Source: Amycolatopsis tucumanensis | GTDB taxonomy: Bacteria; Actinomycetota; Actinomycetes; Mycobacteriales; Pseudonocardiaceae | Assembly (NCBI RefSeq): GCF_021654135.1 | Contig: NZ_JAKGSD010000076.1 | Location: forward strand, 1-32,917 | DNA: 32,917 bases | Direction: 5' to 3' | Shown here: piece by piece, positions 7,941 through 15,953 of the stretch | Position numbering within the stretch: position 1 is the stretch's first letter | Layout: each line of letters starts with the position of its first letter | Notes under the pieces: model-generated | Databases searched by the model: none | What the model saw: the letters and a program-made list of their open reading frames with translations, nothing else | Told to the model about the DNA's origin: nothing | Program-made: the position numbers and the translations under genes

Positions 7941-9245
7941 ATGTCCGCCGGATCGTTCTTGCGCACCGCCTTCACCACCAAGCTCTACGTCACCGTCCTG
8001 GTGGCGATCGTCCTCGGCGCGGCCCTCGGCTTCGTCGCGCCGGGTGTGGGCGCCGCGCTGCAACCCGTGGGCACCGGGTTCATCGAGCTGATCCAGATGC
8101 TCATCGCCCCGGTGGTGTTCTGCACGATCGTCACCGGGATCGCGTCGGCGGGCGAGCTGACCAGCGTCGGCCGCATCGGGGTCAAGGCGCTGGTCTACTT
8201 CGAGGTCCTGACCACGATCGCGCTCATCGTGGGCCTCGTCGTGATGGACCTGTTCAACCCGGGCGCCGGCATCCACGCCGACCCGGCCGCGCTGCACCTG
8301 TCCGGCACCGCGCAGCAGTACGCGCAGACCGGCGAATCCCAGCACTGGTATGACTTCCTGGTCAACATCATCCCGGACACCGTGGTCAGCGCGTTCACCG
8401 GCGGCAACGTCCTGCAGGTGTTGCTGGTCTCGATCCTGTTCGCGATCGCGGTCAAGGCGCTGGGCGAACGCGGGGCGCCGGTGATCCGCGGCATCGAGCG
8501 GATCGGCGAAGTGGTGTTCGGGATCGTCAAGCTCGTCATGTACCTGGCTCCGGTCGGCGCGTTCGCCGCGATGGCCTACACGACGGGCAAGTTCGGCGCG
8601 TCCACCCTGGCCAGCCTCGGTGGCGTCGTCCTCCTCTTCTGGGGCACCGGGATCGTGTTCTGCCTCGTCGTGTTCGGGGCGGTCGCGCGGCTGTGCGGCA
8701 TCCGGATCCTCAAGCTGTACCGGTACTTCAAGGACGAGCTCCTGATCACGCTCGGCACCGCGAACTACGAGGTCGTGATGCCGCAGCTGATGCGCAAGCT
8801 GGAGCACCTCGGCTGCCCGAAGCGGATCGTCGGCCTCGTGGTGCCGTCCGGGTACGCCTTCAACGGCGACGGCGTGTGCCTCTACCTCGGCTTCGCCTCG
8901 CTCTACATCGCACAGGCCTTCGACGTGAACCTGACGATCTGGCAGCAGGTCGGCCTGCTCGCCGTCTTCATGATCACCTCGAAGGGCAGCGCAGGGGTGG
9001 CCGGCGCCGGGTTCGTCATCCTCGCCGCGACCCTGTCCACCACGGGCGTCGTCCCGGTCGCCGGGATCATGCTGGTCCTCGGCATCGACCGGTTCCTCTC
9101 CACCATGCGCGGTCTCGTCAGCCTGTGCGGCCAGATGCTCGGCAGCATCGTCGTCAGCCGCTGGGAGGGCGTCTTCGACCGCGACCGGGCGCGCCGCGTC
9201 CTCGACGGGCACGAGCCCGTCCCCGCGACCGTCGCAGTGAACTAG
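7941..9245 (+). CDS. DAACS (SLC1/DctA-like) carrier with atypical ion-site residues
   Basis: Secondary carrier of the dicarboxylate/amino acid:cation symporter family, 434 residues, eight helices plus hairpins. The HP2-like SKGSAGVAGAGFVILAATLS segment and GIDRFLSTMRGL are clear family marks. The TM8 arginine that binds the substrate carboxylate in DctA is present (R390). However, the TM7 NMDGT motif reads NGDGV (308-312), and the TM8 Asn and Asp/Asn that coordinate cations in GltPh/DctA are S394 and Q398. Ion coupling may therefore differ. ATG is chosen for AGGGAG upstream. First gene of a four-gene operon with CMD, SDR and amidohydrolase, so it probably imports their substrate, an organic acid. 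Confidence 0.82.
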   Translation: MSAGSFLRTAFTTKLYVTVLVAIVLGAALGFVAPGVGAALQPVGTGFIELIQMLIAPVVFCTIVTGIASAGELTSVGRIGVKALVYFEVLTTIALIVGLVVMDLFNPGAGIHADPAALHLSGTAQQYAQTGESQHWYDFLVNIIPDTVVSAFTGGNVLQVLLVSILFAIAVKALGERGAPVIRGIERIGEVVFGIVKLVMYLAPVGAFAAMAYTTGKFGASTLASLGGVVLLFWGTGIVFCLVVFGAVARLCGIRILKLYRYFKDELLITLGTANYEVVMPQLMRKLEHLGCPKRIVGLVVPSGYAFNGDGVCLYLGFASLYIAQAFDVNLTIWQQVGLLAVFMITSKGSAGVAGAGFVILAATLSTTGVVPVAGIMLVLGIDRFLSTMRGLVSLCGQMLGSIVVSRWEGVFDRDRARRVLDGHEPVPATVAVN

Positions 9246-9256
9246 AAGGGAAACAC

Positions 9257-9760
9257 ATGGCCAGGCTGGACTACGTGGAGACGGGCAGCGAGGTCGCCGA
9301 CCGCATCCGCGCGCGCCGAGGGGGGCGCCTGACCCCGCTGGACGGCATGCTGTTGCACAGCCCGCCGTTCGCCGACGGCTGGAACAGCCTGCTGGGCGCC
9401 ATCCGCGGGCAGGGCACCCTGCCCGGGGACCTGCGTGAGCTGGCGGTGCTGCGCGTCGCGGAGCTGAACGGCGCCGAGTACGAATGGGCGGCCCACGAGC
9501 CGGTCGCCAAGGAGGAGGGCATGACGGTCGAGCAGATCGCGGCCCTGCGCGAAGGCGGCGACCGCAGCGTCCTGGACGGCAGGCAGCGCGCGGTCCTCGA
9601 TTACACCGACGCGATGACCAGGCGAGTCCGGGTGCCGGACGAGCTGTTCGCGGCCCTGCGCGAGCACTTCGACGACCGCGAGATCGTGGAGCTGACCGTG
9701 ACGATCGGCGCCTACAACCTGGTGTCCCGGTTCCTGGTCGCGCTGGAGGTCGGGTCGTGA
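9257..9760 (+). CDS. Carboxymuconolactone-decarboxylase-family (AhpD-like) protein
   Basis: 167-residue all-helical protein of the CMD/AhpD superfamily. The core is LPGDLRELAVLRVAELNGAEYEWAAHEPVAKEEG at about residues 55-90. The CxxC of peroxidase-type members is absent, since the position reads NGAEYEWAAH; this is the decarboxylase or lyase-like subgroup often found next to dehydrogenases in degradation operons. The ATG follows the carrier stop by 11 bases, with GAAGGG upstream. The 3' end overlaps the SDR start by four bases (GTGA), indicating co-translation. The reaction is unknown; decarboxylation or isomerisation of a lactone or keto acid is an inference from family and context. Confidence 0.82.
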   Translation: MARLDYVETGSEVADRIRARRGGRLTPLDGMLLHSPPFADGWNSLLGAIRGQGTLPGDLRELAVLRVAELNGAEYEWAAHEPVAKEEGMTVEQIAALREGGDRSVLDGRQRAVLDYTDAMTRRVRVPDELFAALREHFDDREIVELTVTIGAYNLVSRFLVALEVGS

Positions 9761-10557
9761 CGGGGCGGCTGGCGGGCAAGGTCGCGATCATCACCGGCGC
9801 GGGCAGCGTCGGCCCCGGCTGGGGCAACGGCCGGGCCGCCGCCGTGCTCTTCGCCCGCGAAGGCGCGCAGGTCTTCGCCGTGGACCTCAAGGCCGAGGCG
9901 CTGGCCGAGACCGTCGCCACCGTCCAATCCGAGGGCGGCGCGATCCGCACCCACCTGTGCGACGTGACCGACAGCGCGGCCGTGGCGGCGATGGTCGAGG
10001 CGTGCCGTGCGGAGTTCGGCCGCGTCGACGTCCTGGTCAACAACGTCGGCGGCTCGCGCAGGGGCGGGCCGGTCGAACTGTCCGAACAGGACTGGGCCGC
10101 CCAGCTGGACTACAACCTGACCAGCGTGTTCCTGACCTGCAAGCACGTCATCCCGGTGATGAAGGCGCAGGGCGGCGGCGCGATCGTCAACACCGCGTCC
10201 ACCTCCGGCACCCGGTGGACCGGCTCGGCCCAGGCCGGTTACGCGTCGGCGAAGGCGGGCGTGATCCAGCTGTCCAAAGTGATCGCGGTGCAGCACGCGT
10301 CGGACGGCATCCGCGTCAACACCGTCGTGCCGGGGCAGTTGCACACGCCGATGGTCGAGGCGCGCCTGGCCGGGCAGCGGGCGGGCGGGGACGTGGACGC
10401 GTTGCTCGCCCAGCGGCAGGCGCGCATCCCGCTCGGCTTCGCCGGGGACGGCCGCGACACCGCGTACGCGGCCTTGTACCTGGCTTCCGACGAAGCCCGG
10501 TTCGTCACCGGTACCGAAATCGTCGTCGACGGCGGCATGACCGCGAGGTGTGACTGA
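9757..10557 (+). CDS. Short-chain dehydrogenase/reductase
   Basis: NAD(P)-dependent SDR of the classical type, 266 residues. The Rossmann glycine motif is lengthened, TGAGSVGPGWGNGRAAA instead of TGxxxGIG. The acidic residue after beta-2 (VFAVDLKAE) favours NAD over NADP. NNVGG replaces NNAG, the catalytic tyrosine and lysine are in YASAK, and the C-terminal GTEIVVDGGMTAR is typical. The GTG start overlaps the preceding stop (GTGA), and the stop overlaps the next ATG (TGATG). It presumably oxidises a hydroxyl group of the compound handled by the neighbouring amidohydrolase; the substrate is not identifiable. Confidence 0.86.
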   Translation: MTGRLAGKVAIITGAGSVGPGWGNGRAAAVLFAREGAQVFAVDLKAEALAETVATVQSEGGAIRTHLCDVTDSAAVAAMVEACRAEFGRVDVLVNNVGGSRRGGPVELSEQDWAAQLDYNLTSVFLTCKHVIPVMKAQGGGAIVNTASTSGTRWTGSAQAGYASAKAGVIQLSKVIAVQHASDGIRVNTVVPGQLHTPMVEARLAGQRAGGDVDALLAQRQARIPLGFAGDGRDTAYAALYLASDEARFVTGTEIVVDGGMTARCD

Positions 10558-11423
10558 TGACCGATCCCCGCAACCCCGGCCCGGACCCGAACCCGCACGC
10601 GCCCGCGATCCCGTTGCCCGCGAACGCTTGCGACGCGCACTGTCACATCTTCGGGCCCACCGCGAAGTTCCCCTACGCGCCGGACCGCACGTTCACCCCG
10701 CCCGAGGCGCCGAAGGAGGACCTGCGGGCGCTGCACCGGCTGCTCGGATTCGAGCGCGCGGTCATCGTGCAGTCCGCCTGCCACGGCACCGACCACTCGG
10801 CGCTGCTCGACGCGCTGGCAACCGGCGGCGGCCGGTACCGCGGGGTCGCGTTGATCCGGCCGACGACGCCGAAGGCCGAGGTGGAGCGCCTGCATCGGGC
10901 CGGCGTGCGCGGCGCCAGGCTGCACTTCACCCCGCACCTCGGGCCGGCGCCGTCGCGGGAGGAGATCGACGCGATCGTCGCCCTGATCCGGCCGTACGGC
11001 TGGCACATCGCCCTGCACGTCGCCGGCGACGGCATCGCCGAGCACGCGGACCTGGTGCGGTCGCTCGGCGTGCAGGTGGTGATCGACCACATGGCTCGCG
11101 TCGACCTGCGGCAGGGTCTGGACAGCGCGGCCGTGCGGTCGCTGTTGCGGTTGCTGGAGAGCGGTTCGGTGTGGGTGAAGCTGAGCGGCGCCGACCGGAT
11201 CGCGACCGCGCCACCCAGCATGGCGGATTCGGTGGAGCTGGCGCGGTTGCTGGCCGCGGAGGCGCCGGAGCGGGTCGTGTGGGGCACCGACTTCCCGCAC
11301 CCGAACACGCACGGGTTCGTGCCCAACGACGGCGACCTGGCCGACCTGATCGCGGAAATCACGCCGGACCCTTCGGCGCTGCTCGTCACGAACCCGACGC
11401 GCTGCTTCTTCGCGGAGGACTAG
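10557..11423 (+). CDS. LigI-like amidohydrolase (lactone hydrolase, COG3618)
   Basis: TIM-barrel amidohydrolase of 288 residues resembling 2-pyrone-4,6-dicarboxylate hydrolase and related sugar-acid lactonases. The first-strand metal motif is CDAHCHIFG (HxH), IALHVAG supplies the strand-5 region, VVIDHMAR the strand-6 histidine, VWVKLSGADR the next strand, and VVWGTDFPHPN the strand-8 aspartate. Members of this group open lactones, often without a metal. ATG overlaps the SDR stop. The gene converges on the IclR gene, and the two stop codons share one CTAG. The lactone substrate (pyrone dicarboxylate, muconolactone-like or aldonolactone) cannot be decided here. Confidence 0.83.
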   Translation: MTDPRNPGPDPNPHAPAIPLPANACDAHCHIFGPTAKFPYAPDRTFTPPEAPKEDLRALHRLLGFERAVIVQSACHGTDHSALLDALATGGGRYRGVALIRPTTPKAEVERLHRAGVRGARLHFTPHLGPAPSREEIDAIVALIRPYGWHIALHVAGDGIAEHADLVRSLGVQVVIDHMARVDLRQGLDSAAVRSLLRLLESGSVWVKLSGADRIATAPPSMADSVELARLLAAEAPERVVWGTDFPHPNTHGFVPNDGDLADLIAEITPDPSALLVTNPTRCFFAED

Positions 11424-12190
11424 TGCAGACCCTCGATGTCGCGGGTGATGGCCGCGGCGGTGTCCAGCAGGCGCGGCACGAACCGGTCGTTGAGTTCGTC
11501 CAGCGAGACGCGGGCCGCGTTGACCGACACGTTCAGCGCGGCAAGCGCCCGTCCGCCCGTGCCACGCACCGGCGCGGCGGCCGAGCGGACGCCCTCCTCG
11601 CGCTCGCCGTCCACCACCGCGTACCCGCGTTCGGCGACCCGGCCCAGTTCGGCCCGCAGCTCGTCCGGGTCGGTGATGGTGTTCGGTGTGAGCTTCCGCA
11701 GTTCGACGCTGTCCAGATAGGACTCCAGCTCGGCGGGCGGCAGCGCGGCGAGCAGCACGCGGCCCATCGACGTGGGGTAGGCGGGCAGGCGCGAGCCGAC
11801 GTTGAGCGTGATGGACATCGACCGCGACGCCGGGACCCGGGCCACGTAGACGATCTCGGATCCGTCCAAAGTGGCCATCGAGCAGGATTCGCGCAGCTCG
11901 TCGGCCAGCGCGCGCATGTGCGGCTGGGCGTGCTCCCAGAACGGCAGCGCGGCCAGGTAGCCGTAGCCGAGCCGCAGGACGCCCGCGGTGAGGCGGAAGC
12001 GGCGGTCGTCGACCTCGGCGAACCCGAGGCGTTCCAGCGTCAGCAGGATGCGGCGCGCGGTCGCGCGGGTGAACCCGGTGGCCGCGGCCGCCTCGCTCAC
12101 CGTCATCGCCGGGCGTTCCGCGGAAAAGGCCTGCAGCAGCCGGAAGGCCTTCTCCACCGAGTCGATGACGTCGGGGTCCTCTCTCGACAC
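11420..12190 (-). CDS. IclR-family transcriptional regulator
   Basis: 256 residues, standard IclR length. The N-terminal winged helix-turn-helix covers about residues 8-65, with VSEAAAATGFTRATARRILLTLERLGF as recognition region. It is followed by the effector-binding domain (LRESCSMATLDGSEIVYVARV ... YPTSMGRVLLAALP ... GYAVVDGEREEGVRSAAAPVR). It resembles the PcaR/PobR branch controlling aromatic-acid catabolism, though this is a loose similarity. Starts with GTG. It lies end-to-end with the amidohydrolase gene and is divergent from the ferredoxin-fold gene, so it is the natural candidate regulator of the carrier operon and perhaps of the genes to its right. Confidence 0.9.
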   Translation of the reverse strand: MSREDPDVIDSVEKAFRLLQAFSAERPAMTVSEAAAATGFTRATARRILLTLERLGFAEVDDRRFRLTAGVLRLGYGYLAALPFWEHAQPHMRALADELRESCSMATLDGSEIVYVARVPASRSMSITLNVGSRLPAYPTSMGRVLLAALPPAELESYLDSVELRKLTPNTITDPDELRAELGRVAERGYAVVDGEREEGVRSAAAPVRGTGGRALAALNVSVNAARVSLDELNDRFVPRLLDTAAAITRDIEGLH

Positions 12191-12252
12191 TGCCGCTCCT
12201 CGCCGTGGTCGCCTGCCGGAAACGGTACCCGAGCGCGGGGGAGGAGTGGCGG

Positions 12253-12876
12253 ATGACGGAGGGACTGCTGTACGTGCTGTCCGAGCCGGGCGAGGTCGCC
12301 GAGGCGGAGTTCCACGACTGGTACGACAACGAGCACGCGCCCGCCCGCGTCGGCGTGCCGGGGATCCGCAGCGGGTACCGGTACCGCGAGCTGGACGGGG
12401 CGCGGCCGTCGTGGCTGGCCTGGTACGAGCTGGACCTGGCGGCGCTGGCGAGCCCGGAGTACGAGGTCGTGCGGCGGCGGAGCCCGCGGGAGCAGTCGGT
12501 GGTCTCGCGGCTGGCGACGCTCGACCGGCGGGTGTACGAGCTGACCGGGTCCTGGGGTTCGTGCGTCGCGCCCGCGCCGGTGGTGGTGTCGGTGGCGTTG
12601 TCCGGGGACACCGCCGAGCTGGAGCGCTGGTACCGCGAAGAGCACGTGCCGTTGCTGCTGGAGCTGCCCGGCTGGCACCGGATCCGGCGGTACCGGCGGG
12701 TCGAGGGGGACGGGCCGGAGGTGCTGGCGTTCCACGAGATCGCGGACGTGTCGCTGTTCGGGTCGCCGGGCTACCGGCACGCGACCAGCACGCCGTGGCG
12801 GGACCGGGTGATGGCGACGGTGACCGCGCGGGAGCGGCGCGTCTTCGGGTACCACAACAAGGCCACCGCGAGGTAG
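12253..12876 (+). CDS. Protein with two EthD/DUF4286-like dimeric alpha-beta barrel domains
   Basis: 207 residues made of two copies of one ferredoxin-like module. Copy one carries EAEFHDWYDNEHAPARVGVPGI and copy two carries ELERWYREEHVPLLLELPGW, each followed by a basic RYR segment. The W-Y-x-x-E-H signature is typical of EthD-like and related alpha-beta barrel proteins that act on, or shield, small reactive compounds. The ATG at 12253 has a purine-rich GGGGGAGGAG upstream; an in-frame ATG 16 codons earlier lacks one. It is followed by the enoyl-CoA-hydratase-like gene after 9 bases, suggesting an operon, and is divergent from the IclR gene. Function is not known. Confidence 0.78.
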   Translation: MTEGLLYVLSEPGEVAEAEFHDWYDNEHAPARVGVPGIRSGYRYRELDGARPSWLAWYELDLAALASPEYEVVRRRSPREQSVVSRLATLDRRVYELTGSWGSCVAPAPVVVSVALSGDTAELERWYREEHVPLLLELPGWHRIRRYRRVEGDGPEVLAFHEIADVSLFGSPGYRHATSTPWRDRVMATVTARERRVFGYHNKATAR

Positions 12877-12885
12877 CGTCGGGCC

Positions 12886-13659
12886 ATGGCCGAGTACGAG
12901 CACATCCTGGTCAAGCGCGACGACGCGACGGTGACGATCACGATGAACCGGGCCGCCCGCCGCAACTCCCTGTCCGAAGCCCACCTCGCCGAGCTGCTGG
13001 CGGCGTTCGAGGAGACGGCGGCGACCGACGCGACGGGCGTCGTCCTGGCCGGCGCGGGCCCGGTGTTCTCGGCGGGGCACGACTTCGGTGACGTGGCATC
13101 CCGGGACTTGGAGGGCGTGCGACGCCTGCTGACCCTGTGCACCCGGCTGATGCGGACGATGGAGTCGGTGCCGCAGGTGGTGATCGCACGCGTGCACGGA
13201 CTGGCGACCGCGGCGGGGTGCCAGCTGGTCGCGTCGTGCGACCTGGCGGTCGCGGCGGCCTCCGCGGGCTTCGCGCTGCCCGGCGGCAAGGGCGGCTGGT
13301 TCTGCCACACGCCGGCGGTGCCGGTCGCGCGAGCGATCGGGCGCAAGCGGCTGATGGAGCTGGCGCTGACGGGCGACGTCATCGACGCGGCGACGGCCCT
13401 GGAGTGGGGCCTGGTGAACCGGGTGGTGCCGGACGAGGACCTCGACGCGGCGGTGGCCGAGCTCCTGGCCCGGGCGACGCGCGGCAGCCGGGCCAGCAAG
13501 GCGCTCGGGAAGCAGACCTTGTACGCCCAGCTGGACCGCCCGGAGGCCGACGCGTACGCCATCGCGGTCGAGGTGATGGCGGCGGCGTCGCAAACCCCGT
13601 CGGCGCGGGAGGGAATGGCTTCCTTCCTGGAGAAGCGAAAGCCGGAATGGCCCGACTGA
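12886..13659 (+). CDS. Enoyl-CoA hydratase/isomerase-family protein without catalytic glutamates (ECHDC3-like)
   Basis: Crotonase-fold protein of 257 residues. The oxyanion-hole and fold motifs are clear: FSAGHDFGDV and VHGLATAAGCQLVASCDLAVA. At the two positions of the catalytic glutamates of rat enoyl-CoA hydratase (E144, E164) it has Q113 and G133, and it carries the GFALPGGKGGWFCHTP segment typical of ECHDC3-type members. Simple hydration of enoyl-CoA is therefore unlikely; a CoA-ester hydrolase, isomerase or lyase activity is possible. It follows the ferredoxin-fold gene by 9 bases. The annotation as crotonase family is firm; the reaction is unknown. Confidence 0.87.
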   Translation: MAEYEHILVKRDDATVTITMNRAARRNSLSEAHLAELLAAFEETAATDATGVVLAGAGPVFSAGHDFGDVASRDLEGVRRLLTLCTRLMRTMESVPQVVIARVHGLATAAGCQLVASCDLAVAAASAGFALPGGKGGWFCHTPAVPVARAIGRKRLMELALTGDVIDAATALEWGLVNRVVPDEDLDAAVAELLARATRGSRASKALGKQTLYAQLDRPEADAYAIAVEVMAAASQTPSAREGMASFLEKRKPEWPD

Positions 13660-13707
13660 GGGATGTTCGGCCTGCTCTGTTCGGGTGAACTGAAAATTCA
13701 ACCACCA

Positions 13708-13728
13708 CGTTCCGTTATGTCCGGAACG
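13708..13728 (+). terminator. Stem-loop after the crotonase-like gene (possible terminator or operator)
   Basis: CGTTCCG (13708-13714) and CGGAACG (13722-13728) form a 7-bp perfect stem around a 7-base loop, about 50 bases behind the stop. There is no U-tract, as is common in actinobacteria. The lower GC of the flanks could instead indicate a regulatory site for the downstream gene. Confidence 0.35.
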
Positions 13729-13886
13729 GTGTTCATCCGTGCAGCTCAAAGTCACTGTGGACGGTCCCGGTCAAGATCCACATCTGCCGGCTCGGCCGCC
13801 TGAACGCTGTTACAACCAGGAGCACGCTGCGATTGAGGGTGCGACGCAAGCGGGACGGCCCGCCGCGCACGCACTAAGGAACGCCC

Positions 13887-14498
13887 GTGACTCATCCGCC
13901 CTATGCCCCGCCCACGCCCGTGCAGCCGAAGAACGGCCTCGGCACCGCGGGGTTCGTCCTCGGACTCGTCGGCCTCGTGTTCGCCTTCATCCCGATCGTC
14001 GGCGTGGTGGCGTGGCCGCTGGTCATCATCGGCCTGATCCTGTCGATCGTCGGCGTTTCCCGCGCCACCAAGGGCGCCGCGACGAACAAGGGGCTCGCCA
14101 TCGCGGGCGTCGTGTGCTCGGCGGTCGGCCTGGTCATCTGCATCCTGTGGACCGCCGTGTTCGGCGCCGCGGTCGACAAGGTCAACGACTCGACCCCGAC
14201 CAGTGGCGACCCGGCTGCGGCAGCGCACCAGATCCTGCTCGAGGTGACCACCGGCCAGCGGAGCAACCTCAACTGGACCAGCGGGCTCAGCGTGAACAAC
14301 CAGGAGATCGTCGAGGCCGGGCAGACCTGGTCCAAGACTCTCGGCGTCGAGGAACTCGGTTTCACGTCGGTCACGGTCACGCCGGTGACCACCGACATCA
14401 ACGCCCAGCCGAACAGCTGCAAGATCACCGTGGACGGCAAGCCGGTCGCCGAGAACTCGAACCTGGTGGCCGCGATCTGCTCTTACACGGGCGGCTGA
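13887..14498 (+). CDS. DUF4190-type membrane protein with extracytoplasmic C-terminal domain
   Basis: 203 residues. A short proline-rich N-terminus (MTHPPYAPPTPVQPKNG) is followed by three hydrophobic segments around residues 19-40, 42-58 and 72-95. The first two and the linking SRATKGAATNKGLAIAGVVCSAVGL loop match the DUF4190 pattern of actinobacterial membrane proteins. The remaining 105 residues are hydrophilic with two cysteines (NSCKITVDG, AAICSYTGG) that could form a disulfide outside the cell; I do not recognise this domain. GTG start with AAGGA six bases upstream. The gene appears monocistronic. No function can be given. Confidence 0.75.
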   Translation: MTHPPYAPPTPVQPKNGLGTAGFVLGLVGLVFAFIPIVGVVAWPLVIIGLILSIVGVSRATKGAATNKGLAIAGVVCSAVGLVICILWTAVFGAAVDKVNDSTPTSGDPAAAAHQILLEVTTGQRSNLNWTSGLSVNNQEIVEAGQTWSKTLGVEELGFTSVTVTPVTTDINAQPNSCKITVDGKPVAENSNLVAAICSYTGG

Positions 14499-14792
14499 CA
14501 TGACTGAGACGACGCCCAGGAGGCGCATGTCATCGAAGCAGACGGGCCGAGTGGCGCGGCGAGGCAAAACGCGCTGGAGCAGCTCTTGGTGCTGCACTCG
14601 ATCTGCCGCATCCTGATGCGGGTGCCGGTGATACGGCTGACCGCGCTAACCCGCTGATCCAGCCGGCCGGGCGCGGGGTTCCTCAGCCGAGACCCCGCGC
14701 CGTTCCATGGCCTGGGACCCGCTCCACGCGATCGGATGAACCACCGCGCCCCGCGATTGACCACACCAACCCGCCGCCCCTAAGCACGACGA
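14499..14792. other. Intergenic stretch without a supported gene
   Basis: Short open frames exist (for example a 38-codon frame from the ATG at 14500), but none has a convincing ribosome-binding site, family resemblance or codon bias. The only structure I see is the stem-loop at 14670-14701. Confidence 0.5.
14670..14701 (+). terminator. Strong stem-loop, probable factor-independent terminator
   Basis: GGCGCGGGGT (14670-14679) pairs perfectly with ACCCCGCGCC (14692-14701) across a 12-base loop. The 10-bp GC-rich stem lies between the DUF4190-type gene and the MFS gene on the same strand. It has no U-tract. Confidence 0.45.
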
Positions 14793-15953
14793 GTGATCCT
14801 CCGGCGGCGCGGACCGCAGCTGGCACTCGTCGCCCTCGTGCAGGTGCTCGCCATGAGCCTCTGGTTCTCCGCCTCCACCGTGGTCCCGGCGCTCCGCGCG
14901 GAGTGGGGCCTCTCGCGGCAGGCGGGGATCCTCCTGACGATCACCGTGCAGCTCGGGTTCGCCACCGGGGCCGTCGTCTCCGCCGCCGTCAACCTCGCCG
15001 ATCGCGCCCGGCCGCAGGTCCTCCTCGCCGCCGGCAGTGCTCTCGGTGCGGCCGCCACGTTCGCGTTCCCGTCGGCCGGTCCCGCCGCGGCCGCGCCGCT
15101 CCGGTTCCTCACCGGGTTCGCCCTCGCGGCCGTCTACCCGGTCGGCATGAAGATCGTCGTCTCCTGGTTCCCGCGTCAGCGCGGGACCGCCCTCGGCGTG
15201 CTCGTCGGCGCGCTGACCCTCGGCTCCGCGCTGCCCAGCCTTCTCAGCACCGGCCACTGGCGGACCGTCCTGGCCATCGCCGCGACGCTCGCCCTCCTCG
15301 CCGCCCCGATCGCCCTCACCCTGGTCCGCCCCGGCCCGGACTGGCGCCCGTCACCACCCTGGGAACCCCGCTACCTGCTCCGCATGGCCCGCGACCGGGC
15401 GCAACGGCTGGTCTGCCTCGGCTACTTCGGCCACATGTGGGAGCTGTACGCGCTGTGGGCCTGGCTGCCCAGCTATATCGCGGCCGCGGGCGACGGCGAC
15501 AGCTTCACCACCATCGGCGTCGCGGGCGTCGCCGGGGCACTGCTCGGCGGCGTTCTCGCCGACCGCTTCGGCCGCACAGCCGTCACCGCCGCCGCCATGC
15601 TCACCAGCGCCGCCTGCGGCCTGCTGTCCGTCGCCGCGTGGGGAACGCTCCTGCTCGCGCCGCTGCTGCTCGTGTGGGGCGCCGCCGTGATCGCCGACTC
15701 CGCGCAGTTCTCCGCGGCCCTGTCCGAGGTCGCCGACCCGCGCTACGCCGGCACCGCGCTCACCGCGATGACCGCCGCCGGGTTCGTCGTCAGCGCGATC
15801 ACCATCCAGCTGCTCCCGCTGCTCGCCGACCTCACCGGCTGGCGCGACGCGGTCGCCCTGCTGTCGATCGGCCCGCTCCTCGGCGCTGTCGCGATGGTCA
15901 GCGTTCGTGCAGCAGCAGGAGCCCGTACGCCGCGATCGACTGGGCGTCCGTGA
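14793..15953 (+). CDS. MFS transporter
   Basis: 386-residue major-facilitator carrier with 11-12 hydrophobic helices. It begins LALVALVQVLAMSLWFSASTVVPALRAEWGLS. The cytoplasmic loop equivalent to motif A in the C-terminal half reads GGVLADRFGRTAV. The loop between helices 2 and 3, where the N-terminal motif A would lie, reads NLADRARPQ, a weakened version. The starved-for-charge first helix and VYPVGMKIVVSWFPRQRGTALG are typical of small organic-anion or nitrate/cyanate-like carriers, but the substrate is unknown. GTG start without a strong ribosome-binding site. The last 56 bases overlap the convergent NUDIX gene, so the hydrophilic tail of this carrier is encoded antisense to the NUDIX C-terminus. 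Confidence 0.82.
   Translation: MILRRRGPQLALVALVQVLAMSLWFSASTVVPALRAEWGLSRQAGILLTITVQLGFATGAVVSAAVNLADRARPQVLLAAGSALGAAATFAFPSAGPAAAAPLRFLTGFALAAVYPVGMKIVVSWFPRQRGTALGVLVGALTLGSALPSLLSTGHWRTVLAIAATLALLAAPIALTLVRPGPDWRPSPPWEPRYLLRMARDRAQRLVCLGYFGHMWELYALWAWLPSYIAAAGDGDSFTTIGVAGVAGALLGGVLADRFGRTAVTAAAMLTSAACGLLSVAAWGTLLLAPLLLVWGAAVIADSAQFSAALSEVADPRYAGTALTAMTAAGFVVSAITIQLLPLLADLTGWRDAVALLSIGPLLGAVAMVSVRAAAGARTPRSTGRP

Noticed and set aside
6354..10043. A 1229-codon open frame on the minus strand covering the serine hydrolase and running through the carrier, CMD and SDR genes
   Set aside because: Only the last 475 codons have a signal peptide and serine-hydrolase motifs. The rest is Arg/Ala/Pro/Asp-rich antisense of clear plus-strand genes, a common result of high GC.
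14500..14616. 38-codon frame just after the DUF4190-type gene
   Set aside because: No ribosome-binding site at proper spacing, Arg/Ser-rich composition, no conserved feature.
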